A DNA stretch of 6,230 nucleotides from Nitrososphaeraceae archaeon (GTDB lineage: Archaea > Thermoproteota > Nitrososphaeria > Nitrososphaerales > Nitrosopumilaceae), in NCBI GenBank assembly GCA_025922755.1, contig JAICHE010000072.1, forward strand, positions 1-6,230. The letters run 5' to 3'. The position numbers and the translations under genes are program-made. The notes below the pieces were generated by a model. The model ran no database searches and was not told the DNA's origin. It worked only from the letters and a program-made list of their open reading frames with translations. This document shows positions 1-4,250 of this stretch, piece after piece (position 1 is the stretch's first letter; every line of letters begins with the position of its first letter).

Positions 1-33
1 AGACAAAAAAGCACCCTTCATTGTAAAATTATT

Positions 34-126
34 GGACCGGTCGTCTAGTTTGGTTTGGATGACGCACTCACACTGCGTAAGGAGAAAATCCCGCAAAGGT
101 CGTGGGTTCAAATCCCATCCGGTCCA
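34..126 (+). tRNA. tRNA-Val (anticodon CAC), intron-containing, no encoded CCA
   Basis: This gene encodes the valine tRNA that reads GUG codons. The acceptor stem is 34-40 GGACCGG with 119-125 CCGGTCC, seven perfect pairs, with discriminator A126. The D stem is 43-46 with 57-60, around a 10-nt loop containing GG at 52-53. The anticodon stem is 62-66 ACGCA with 74-78 TGCGT, and its loop CTCACAC (67-73) puts anticodon CAC at 69-71. The T stem is 102-106 GTGGG with 114-118 CCCAT, around loop TTCAAAT. Between the anticodon and T stems there are 23 nt where a valine tRNA needs 5; removing an 18-nt intron (80-97) leaves the variable loop AGGTC and a 75-nt mature tRNA. CCA is not encoded, as is usual in this archaeal group. 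The gene converges on the minus-strand secreted-protein gene that follows. Confidence 0.96.
80..97 (+). other. Non-canonical tRNA intron (position 44/45) with bulge-helix-bulge
   Basis: An 18-nt intron lies in the variable loop rather than at the usual 37/38 site. The splice motif can be drawn directly: central helix 74-77 TGCG with 92-95 CGCA (4 bp); 3-nt bulge TAA at 78-80, cut between A79 and A80; 3-nt bulge AAG at 96-98, cut between A97 and G98; inner helix GGA 81-83 with TCC 89-91, closing a GAAAA loop. The outer helix is weak (about two pairs), so this is a relaxed motif. Excision gives exactly the 5-nt variable loop expected for tRNA-Val. This type of site is cut by the archaeal tRNA splicing endonuclease. 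The fit of helix, bulges and final length makes the assignment strong. Confidence 0.88.
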
Positions 127-152
127 TTTCATACTTTCATACTTTTAAAATT
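114..152 (+). repeat. tRNA 3'-end direct repeat, copy 1 (attachment-site-like)
   Basis: This 39-nt stretch covers the last 13 nt of the tRNA plus 26 nt of its 3' flank. It matches 1002-1040 without gaps at 34 of 39 positions; the match starts at CCC of the T stem and ends at AAAATT. The two copies are 888 bp apart and bracket the 225-residue secreted-protein gene. Direct repeats of a tRNA 3' end are the classic trace of site-specific integration, but tandem duplication of the tRNA locus would leave the same mark. Confidence 0.75.
127..146 (+). terminator. T-rich terminator of the tRNA gene
   Basis: Directly after the discriminator base comes a perfect tandem of the octamer TTTCATAC (127-134 and 135-142) followed by TTTT. 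T-rich runs without a hairpin terminate transcription in archaea. The assignment rests on position and composition only. Confidence 0.5.
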
Positions 153-172
153 AATTTTTAGAAACTCAAATT

Positions 173-185
173 AAAAAATAAAAAA
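173..185 (-). terminator. T6AT6 terminator of the 225-residue secreted-protein gene
   Basis: On the minus strand this reads TTTTTTATTTTTT, starting 14 nt past the stop codon of the gene at 200-877. It is an archaeal-style intrinsic terminator. The identical 13-mer lies directly after the next minus-strand gene (1051-1063). Confidence 0.55.
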
Positions 186-199
186 GAAGAGCGTAGTTC

Positions 200-877
200 T
201 TAGTTGAATATTCCGTCGTTGTTTGTATCTAAGACGAGGTCTTCACCTAGATCATAATGTCCATTACCGTTTGCATCATGGTACTTGAATGCTGCAAGTT
301 CTGCTGCACTACAAGCAAAACCATTCTCAAGGTCACAGTCTACGGGTTGACCATTAACTAGATTATTGCCCACATCTACTAGGACACAATCAAAACCTAC
401 CTCATGAGAAGCGTTTGGAATTGCAGTTGGACATGCTCCATTTGGATTACGTTCAATATGGATTGCATCTACACCAATTGTCCATGCCCCATCAGCATCA
501 TTATCGAACCAGTCAAGTCCCTCTGAACTAGCACTTGGGAAGGATGTTAAATTAGCTCCAGCAAATACAGTCACTGTTGCTGGGCTTATTCCTCTTAAAG
601 GAGTAGCAATCCCATCTGCATCAATGATGAAATCTTGTGCGCATTGAATTGATTCGTCATCAATACCATTGTTTGTTGGTGAAAAATCACCATGTGCCAA
701 ATGTGCATCCAGAGAATTTCCAGAAACTTCGATCAGGACGATTGGATTTGTTTGACTACCCGTAACATGGCATAACTCAACTTTGTCTTGTTGTGCTGCC
801 ATTGCGGGTCCAGTCAAACCCATTCCTATCACTGCTGCGACCAGAGTGATCGCTGCTAATGTCGTTAGTTTTTTCAT
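200..877 (-). CDS. Secreted protein with CH...HxxHGD motif and C-terminal EF-hand-like calcium loops
   Basis: A 225-residue exported protein of unknown function. Residues 1-28 form a Sec signal peptide: two lysines, a hydrophobic core, and an AMA-A type cleavage site. Residues 33-64 carry VELCH...VS...AHLAHGD (C36, H37, H59, H62, D64), a motif known from many secreted bacterial and archaeal proteins; the Cys/His set might bind metal, which is inference. Two acidic stretches look like calcium loops: WFDNDADGAWTIG near 123-135, and at 201-223 DANGNGHYDLGED followed by DTNNDG, an EF-hand/dockerin-like pair at the very C terminus. Six cysteines (36, 79, 149, 164, 181, 189) could form disulfides outside the cell. 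The start is supported by AGGAG four bases upstream. The gene lies inside the 888-bp segment bracketed by the tRNA-end repeat. Coding is secure, the biochemical role is not. Confidence 0.9.
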   Translation of the reverse strand: MKKLTTLAAITLVAAVIGMGLTGPAMAAQQDKVELCHVTGSQTNPIVLIEVSGNSLDAHLAHGDFSPTNNGIDDESIQCAQDFIIDADGIATPLRGISPATVTVFAGANLTSFPSASSEGLDWFDNDADGAWTIGVDAIHIERNPNGACPTAIPNASHEVGFDCVLVDVGNNLVNGQPVDCDLENGFACSAAELAAFKYHDANGNGHYDLGEDLVLDTNNDGIFN

Positions 878-881
878 TGAA

Positions 882-886
882 CTCCT
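882..886 (-). promoter_or_regulatory. Shine-Dalgarno site AGGAG of the 225-residue secreted-protein gene
   Basis: AGGAG sits 4 nt before the ATG at 877, so this transcript has a leader. Most other plus- and minus-strand starts in the window lack such a site. No convincing TATA box was found at the distance this would require. Confidence 0.65.
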
Positions 887-969
887 ACAAAATTATTTGT
901 TGATAAGAACATGTGTGTGCTAAGTGTTTCATACACTCATGACATCATCGTAGCAATACGAAAAATTTT

Positions 970-1014
970 GGATCGCAAAATCACACCAAATTTTGCCGGT
1001 ACCCATCAGGTCTA
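970..1014 (+). pseudogene. Internally deleted tRNA-Val relic
   Basis: The left end, TTTT then GGATC (966-974), resembles the tRNA start TATT-GGACC. The right end, CCCATCAGGTCTA (1002-1014), matches the tRNA end CCCATCCGGTCCA at 11 of 13 positions and continues into a matching 3' flank. The remnant acceptor ends still pair, 970-974 GGATC with 1009-1013 GGTCT, using two G-T wobbles. Only 45 nt separate the two ends against 93 in the intact gene; D, anticodon and most of the T arm are gone. The interior instead holds a 7-bp hairpin, GCAAAAT 975-981 with ATTTTGC 990-996. It cannot make a functional tRNA. The 3' part is well supported; the 5' part rests on a short AT-rich match. Confidence 0.5.
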
Positions 1015-1040
1015 TTTCATACGTTCATAACTTTAAAATT
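1002..1040 (+). repeat. tRNA 3'-end direct repeat, copy 2
   Basis: This is the partner of 114-152 (34/39 identical, no gaps; mismatches at 1008, 1013, 1023, 1030 and 1031). Similarity stops abruptly on both sides. Like copy 1 it lies just downstream of a minus-strand secreted-protein gene and its A6TA6 tract. Confidence 0.75.
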
Positions 1041-1050
1041 GGTTGTGGGG

Positions 1051-1063
1051 AAAAAATAAAAAA
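1051..1063 (-). terminator. T6AT6 terminator of the 137-residue secreted-protein gene
   Basis: The minus strand reads TTTTTTATTTTTT, abutting the stop codon at 1064-1066. It is the same 13-mer as at 173-185. Confidence 0.55.
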
Positions 1064-1477
1064 TTAGATGACAGTCACATTTATTGTGACATCGGCTTCG
1101 TGTACTACAATATTGGAATTAATTCCATTGGTAGTTCTTGTTATGATTGCGACATCCCATGGTCCATTACCTTGACAAACTTCTTGTTCGTTGCCGTCAG
1201 TATCGCCAGGTATAACAACTGTTTGTGTATCGCTTCCACAGAATCTATTAAAACGATTTTCATCTCTATTGGGCAATTCTACGGTTACATTACAAACAGT
1301 TCCTGCACAAACTTGATTAACTTCGTAATTTGCAAATCCTATGCCACTTTTAAAAACTACAACATTTACCCAGACTCCGCCATGTGAAGCGTTTGCTTCT
1401 TGGTATGGCAACGCCATTGCAAAGGTTCCTAGTAGCATTATTGCAGAAGCCACTATTGCATAAATCGCCCGTGTCAT
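1064..1477 (-). CDS. Small secreted protein of unknown family
   Basis: I do not recognise the family of this 137-residue protein. Residues 1-30 form a signal peptide, with R3, a hydrophobic stretch at about 5-22, and an ANA-S type cleavage site near 30. The mature part is about 107 residues and rich in valine, threonine and asparagine, suggesting a beta-sandwich-like fold. It has four cysteines (57, 62, 80, 101), which could pair outside the cell, and two N-x-T sequons (N63, N133) that could be glycosylated. No membrane segment follows the signal peptide, so it is probably released or surface-associated. There is no Shine-Dalgarno site; a TATA-like box about 27 nt upstream suggests a leaderless mRNA. 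It lies on the same strand as the 225-residue gene, 186 bp away, with its own terminator, so probably not in an operon. No clear sequence similarity to that neighbour is visible. Confidence 0.82.
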   Translation of the reverse strand: MTRAIYAIVASAIMLLGTFAMALPYQEANASHGGVWVNVVVFKSGIGFANYEVNQVCAGTVCNVTVELPNRDENRFNRFCGSDTQTVVIPGDTDGNEQEVCQGNGPWDVAIITRTTNGINSNIVVHEADVTINVTVI

Positions 1478-1500
1478 TAAGATAATTTGGTAATGTCAAT

Positions 1501-1508
1501 GAATTAAA
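1501..1508 (-). promoter_or_regulatory. TATA-like box for the 137-residue secreted-protein gene
   Basis: The minus strand reads TTTAATTC, centred about 27 nt before the ATG at 1477, the distance expected for a leaderless archaeal transcript. Support is from spacing and composition in AT-rich DNA only. Confidence 0.35.
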
Positions 1509-1584
1509 GATAGAGCTAATTATCACCACGGATTATCATAAAATCAATTTAAATTTCTCAAATTATTTGTCTTTAAAAAATTTT

Positions 1585-1627
1585 GGACCTGAAAATTAAA
1601 CTAATGTTCTAACAACCATTTGATCCT
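1585..1627 (+). pseudogene. Possible third, strongly decayed tRNA relic
   Basis: AAAAATTTT followed by GGACC (1576-1589) repeats the start of the relic at 961-974, and about 16 of the first 25 bases after the A/T run still match it. At the far end CCAT..GATCC (1616-1626) echoes CCATC.GGTCC of the tRNA, followed by a T-rich stretch and TTTTAAAAT. The ends are 43 nt apart, against 45 in the better-preserved relic, and four of five acceptor-like pairs remain (GGACC with GATCC). Chance similarity in AT-rich DNA cannot be excluded. Confidence 0.25.
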
Positions 1628-1735
1628 TTTTGTGATTTAGAATTTATTTTTAAAATGACTAATGAAAAACCCAATTAAGAAAGATAGTCAATTCATAAAA
1701 TATTTGAGCCTATCTCCAAAAAATTTTAGGATTAA

Positions 1736-1745
1736 TTTTAAATAA
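1736..1745 (+). promoter_or_regulatory. TATA-like box for the pilin gene
   Basis: TTTTAAATAA lies 35-44 nt before the TTG start. Transcription beginning about 26 nt downstream would give a short leader that just contains the Shine-Dalgarno site at 1770-1774. Confidence 0.5.
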
Positions 1746-1769
1746 AATATCACCATAAGAAACTTGGGC

Positions 1770-1774
1770 AGGAG
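1770..1774 (+). promoter_or_regulatory. Shine-Dalgarno site AGGAG deciding the TTG start of the pilin gene
   Basis: AGGAG is followed by AGGGG and then TTG at 1780, a 5-nt spacing. The next in-frame ATG would fall inside the transmembrane helix (residue 44) and remove the signal peptide, so this site supports the rare TTG start. Confidence 0.7.
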
Positions 1775-1779
1775 AGGGG

Positions 1780-2463
1780 TTGAATTTATTTGATAAAATT
1801 AGGCAGTGTTCGAAAACTGTAGATACCACAAAGAACCATAAACGAAGAGGAGTATCCCCAATAATTGCAACTCTTTTGCTTGTTGCAATCGCAGTTGTTG
1901 GCGGAAGTATGATTTTTGTTTTTGCTCAAGAGTTTTTTGGTGATAGTCAAGTAAGTGCAAATCCCTCAGTGGAATATATCAAGATTGTAGGATATGATGC
2001 AAGAGATGTACCACAAGTCAAAGCTCATGACGGGATAGATATTTTGCCAGATGATTGCTGTGGCGTATCTGATGGCGTTAAGAGTGAAAGCGAAAGGATA
2101 GCAGTTTATTTACAGAACAAGGGAGTGACTCAAGTGTTCATTTCAGAAATTAGAATTTCCGGTACGGTATATGACTATACAGCTTATACTGTCATTCCCC
2201 CTCCTTTTGGAATTGGCAAGTGGGATCATGGCTTAACAAAACCTCAACCTGGAGAGTATGTGATTTTAACAGGACATGACGGAACAAAGAATGGAGACTT
2301 GCTTGAAAAACCTGCGCCAACTATTCAGCCAGGTCAAACAATAACAATCCTTGTAGATTTAGATCAATCATTTAATACTTCTAGAGACATACAGTTCAAA
2401 ATAACAACTACAAATGGCGGAGTGTTTGTCTCAACTATCGTAATTGGGCAAGATAGCGGATAA
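1780..2463 (+). CDS. Archaeal type IV pilin-like protein (Pilin_N type class III signal peptide)
   Basis: This 227-residue protein should be a surface pilus subunit or pilin-like pseudopilin. Residues 18-24 KNHKRRG form the charged class III leader, followed by VSPIIATLLLVAIAVVGG and a hydrophobic helix to about residue 49. This matches the archaeal Pilin_N (DUF1628-type) pattern, in which a prepilin peptidase (FlaK/PibD family) cuts after the glycine, here probably G24, and the helix packs into the filament core. The rest (60-227) is an extracellular beta-rich head with an adjacent cysteine pair C93-C94 and proline-rich loops around 139-143. The start is TTG with a good Shine-Dalgarno site; the leader is rather long (24 residues). 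No assembly ATPase, membrane platform protein or peptidase lies nearby, so assembly machinery would be encoded elsewhere. An archaellin is less likely because the post-cleavage sequence is VSPII rather than the archaellin type. Confidence 0.88.
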   Translation: MNLFDKIRQCSKTVDTTKNHKRRGVSPIIATLLLVAIAVVGGSMIFVFAQEFFGDSQVSANPSVEYIKIVGYDARDVPQVKAHDGIDILPDDCCGVSDGVKSESERIAVYLQNKGVTQVFISEIRISGTVYDYTAYTVIPPPFGIGKWDHGLTKPQPGEYVILTGHDGTKNGDLLEKPAPTIQPGQTITILVDLDQSFNTSRDIQFKITTTNGGVFVSTIVIGQDSG

Positions 2464-2575
2464 AAATCTCATTACAATATCAATATTTGTATAATATTTC
2501 AATAAGGAACTCTATCCAAAAATAGATTATCGAAACTAGATACAAAATTGAGTTGATTTTGGTTAAAACTATTTT

Positions 2576-2593
2576 TGTTCAAAACTTTGAACA
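2576..2593. promoter_or_regulatory. Perfect 8-bp palindrome, candidate operator
   Basis: TGTTCAAAACTTTGAACA has 8-bp arms (TGTTCAAA / TTTGAACA) around a 2-nt spacer. It ends 33 nt before the ATG of the membrane protein gene, directly upstream of its TATA-like sequence TTATTAGT (2599-2606), where a dimeric transcription factor could act. It is not followed by a T tract, so a terminator for the pilin gene is less likely. Confidence 0.4.
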
Positions 2594-2626
2594 GAATGTT
2601 ATTAGTTATTCAAAAATGAATCCTTT

Positions 2627-3100
2627 ATGCTTTCACATCTTTCTTTCAAGGGAAAAGATAAGATAAATCTAGTCTCAATCTTTGGAATTTGCGGAATTTT
2701 ACTTTTAGGCCCTTTAGGTTATTTTTCCATAGGAAACATCTTCTTGGAGAACATTGTTTCAGGAAATTATTATTTTGATGATTCACTGACTAGCATCTAT
2801 AGCATATCAAAGTCAATTAATCTTGTTTACCTGATGTCTTTAGCAGTGGCGATTCCCGGCTTAATTATTGGATGGGGGATAGGGAAGATTTTAGGAAAAG
2901 AAATCATAGGATTAGAAATCGGAGCAATTACCGGAATGAGTGTGTGGCCTTTGCTACTTGTAAATTCGGCACCTCTTGAAATATCTCTTTATTCATTGGG
3001 TGGAATGGTTGTGGGAATAGTAGGATGCTATTTTGGTAGAAAGATTGGAAGACGTTTGGGAAAAATTTTGATGCAAAAAATCAAATCACAGCCCAACTAA
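2627..3100 (+). CDS. Four-helix integral membrane protein of unknown function
   Basis: I do not recognise this 157-residue protein. Four hydrophobic segments are visible: about 14-36, 64-86, 94-113 and 118-137. Charges fit a topology with both ends in the cytoplasm: lysines at 9-12 before helix 1, K87/K91 between helices 2 and 3, and a strongly basic tail (RKIGRRLGKILMQKIK, 138-153). The 37-63 loop, with an YYFDD patch, would be outside. Helices 2 to 4 are rich in glycine (GWGIGKILG, GGMVVGIVG), which favours tight helix packing. No transporter or enzyme motif is seen. There is no Shine-Dalgarno site; the ATG follows TCCTTT, with a TATA-like sequence about 25 nt upstream, suggesting a leaderless mRNA. 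The gene follows the pilin on the same strand after 163 bp and has its own promoter-like region. A link to pilus assembly is possible but unsupported. Confidence 0.75.
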   Translation: MLSHLSFKGKDKINLVSIFGICGILLLGPLGYFSIGNIFLENIVSGNYYFDDSLTSIYSISKSINLVYLMSLAVAIPGLIIGWGIGKILGKEIIGLEIGAITGMSVWPLLLVNSAPLEISLYSLGGMVVGIVGCYFGRKIGRRLGKILMQKIKSQPN

Positions 3101-3234
3101 AATATAATATAAAATTCCCAAGAACCCACAAAACGTTAATTCAATTTAATTCATCAACTTCTTTAAAGTTTGAGATGTTTTTTGAAAAGTAAAATAACCA
3201 TGGAAATATTTTTACATGTTAATTTTTTTCTAGG

Positions 3235-3369
3235 TTAAGATTCAGGCCAATTTCCGTCGCATCTTGGACAAAAACCTCTCAAACCATTATACCTTGACTC
3301 ATGCAAAATAACGGCTTGTTTGAAACCACAACCAAAGCAAGTGACACATGACGTGTAAGATTTTATCAT
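3235..3369 (-). CDS. 44-residue zinc-ribbon protein
   Basis: This small gene encodes a compact treble-clef/zinc-ribbon-like protein. Cysteine knuckles C8-x2-C11-x2-C14 and C34-x2-C37 (FCPRC) are spaced 19 residues apart, which fits one zinc site, most likely C11/C14 with C34/C37; C8 is an extra ligand candidate. The middle (QAVILHESRYNG) looks like the beta hairpin of a ribbon, and the tail ends GNWPES. The ATG at 3369 is leaderless-like, with a TATA-like TTGAATAT (3398-3391) about 25 nt upstream. It is transcribed divergently from the cyclase gene, from a shared 108-bp region. Such proteins in archaea often bind nucleic acid or partner proteins, but the role here is unknown. The gene would be missed by finders with a 150-nt cut-off. 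Five well-placed cysteines in 44 residues make chance unlikely. Confidence 0.72.
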   Translation of the reverse strand: MIKSYTSCVTCFGCGFKQAVILHESRYNGLRGFCPRCDGNWPES

Positions 3370-3390
3370 TACAAAAAATAAGAAACAAGA

Positions 3391-3398
3391 ATATTCAA
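3391..3398 (-). promoter_or_regulatory. TATA-like box for the zinc-ribbon gene
   Basis: The minus strand reads TTGAATAT, centred about 25 nt before the ATG at 3369, as expected for a leaderless archaeal transcript. Confidence 0.35.
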
Positions 3399-3444
3399 TA
3401 ATTGCTCTAAGATTTAGCTTAAAATTCTACATTGCAGCTTAATG

Positions 3445-3452
3445 TAAAATAT
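3445..3452 (+). promoter_or_regulatory. TATA-like box for the cyclase gene
   Basis: TAAAATAT is centred 27-30 nt before the adjacent GTG (3475) and ATG (3478) codons, which favours a leaderless start there over the internal ATGs at 3490 and 3493. Confidence 0.4.
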
Positions 3453-3477
3453 CTTTCATGCACACCAAAGTTTTGTG

Positions 3478-4158
3478 ATGATCGAGGAAATGATGGTGGA
3501 TAAAGATAAAGAGAAATTAAATTTGAAAAACAGTTCAAACGACCAATCCACCGGAAGTCAAAAAATGAATACTGTAGATTATTTGGTAGCATTTTCTGGA
3601 TTAGCAAAAAATTATTGTATTGGAATTGTAGATATGGTAAATTCCACAAAGATTTCTGCTGAAATGAATGAATTTGAATGGTGTAGATATTATGAAATTT
3701 TTTTAAATTCCATGGCTAAAATTCTACCTCGATTTGGAGGAAAAGTGATAAAAAATCAAGGAGATAGCCTGCTTTATTATTTCCCAGAATCATCAAGGGC
3801 AACTCAGTTTGCATTAACTAGTTGTATTGAAAGCGCTTTTGCAATGAAGGAAGAACACGAAAAAATCAATGAAATTTTGAAGAATGAAAAATTGCCAAAA
3901 ATGAATTACAGAATAAGTCTTGACTATGGTAAGGTGGTAATAATGAATTCAAACAACTCATCAACCCCTGATCTAATTGGACCACCAGTGAACATGTGTA
4001 CAAAAATAAATCATATTGCAGAAACCAATGGAATAGTTATCGGAGGAGATTTTTATCAAAACGTAAAGCACATCAAAGATTACAGATATTCTCAAAGAAA
4101 TGGATTTTCTATTGGTCTCAAGTATTCATATCCAGTGTATCAAATAACAAGATGCTAA
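3478..4158 (+). CDS. Class III adenylate/guanylate cyclase domain protein, soluble
   Basis: A class III cyclase homology domain should convert ATP (or GTP) to the cyclic nucleotide in the cytoplasm, acting as a dimer. Counting from the GTG at 3475 (one codon before the chosen ATG), the domain covers about residues 46-224. Metal aspartates are D53 (GIVDMVNST) and D97 (KNQGD). The base-selecting pair of adenylate cyclases appears as K93 and D166 (PDLIGPPVN), so ATP is the likelier substrate. The transition-state asparagine is N173; the matching arginine is replaced by lysine, K177 (VNMCTK). The first 35 residues are charged and low in complexity, with no membrane or sensor domain. Start choice is uncertain: GTG 3475, ATG 3478 (fits the TATA-like box), or ATG 3493 (GAGG 5 nt upstream). 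No receptor or effector gene is adjacent. Family assignment is firm; activity is not proven given the lysine. Confidence 0.88.
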   Translation: MIEEMMVDKDKEKLNLKNSSNDQSTGSQKMNTVDYLVAFSGLAKNYCIGIVDMVNSTKISAEMNEFEWCRYYEIFLNSMAKILPRFGGKVIKNQGDSLLYYFPESSRATQFALTSCIESAFAMKEEHEKINEILKNEKLPKMNYRISLDYGKVVIMNSNNSSTPDLIGPPVNMCTKINHIAETNGIVIGGDFYQNVKHIKDYRYSQRNGFSIGLKYSYPVYQITRC

Positions 4159-4220
4159 ATTTATGGCATTATGAAGAACCAACCAGATTGGAATTGTAAT
4201 TTATCTGCCATTACACAATG

Positions 4221-4247
4221 AAAGAAAATTAATAAAAATTCAAAATT
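4221..4247 (-). terminator. T-rich terminator of the large surface-protein gene
   Basis: Just past the TGA at 4251-4253, the minus strand is dominated by T runs (TTTTG, TTTTTATT, TTTTCTTT). It lies between two convergent genes and could stop the large minus-strand transcript. Confidence 0.45.
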
Positions 4248-4250
4248 TAA

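Larger units (their letters stand above)
1478..1779. other. 302-bp AT-rich divergent intergenic region
   Basis: It separates the minus-strand 137-residue gene from the plus-strand pilin gene. It holds a promoter-like box for each (1501-1508 minus, 1736-1745 plus) and the faint third tRNA-like relic around 1585-1627. I see no open reading frame with coding character. The motif AAAAATTTT recurs at 1576 and, with a TTAGGAT tail instead of GGA, near 1719. Confidence 0.6.

Noticed and set aside
34..126. Type II tRNA (Leu or Ser) with a long variable arm
   Set aside because: The anticodon CAC specifies valine, which has a short variable loop, and the extra bases fit a bulge-helix-bulge intron of exactly the right length.
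927..934. Another TTTCATAC octamer, as found twice after the tRNA
   Set aside because: Eight bases alone in AT-rich DNA are not evidence of a further repeat copy; the flanks do not match.
1043..1387. Plus-strand 114-codon frame
   Set aside because: It lies antisense to the 137-residue secreted-protein gene, which has a signal peptide and terminator. The plus-strand product is Cys/Tyr/Ile-rich without domain character, and the frame starts inside the tRNA-like flank.
3419..3649. Minus-strand 76-codon frame
   Set aside because: It overlaps the cyclase start and divergent promoter region. The product is low in complexity (Leu/Phe/Tyr/Asn) with no motif.
3996..4199. Plus-strand 67-codon frame overlapping the cyclase C terminus
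   Set aside because: It is an out-of-frame shadow of the cyclase, whose conserved motifs run through this stretch.
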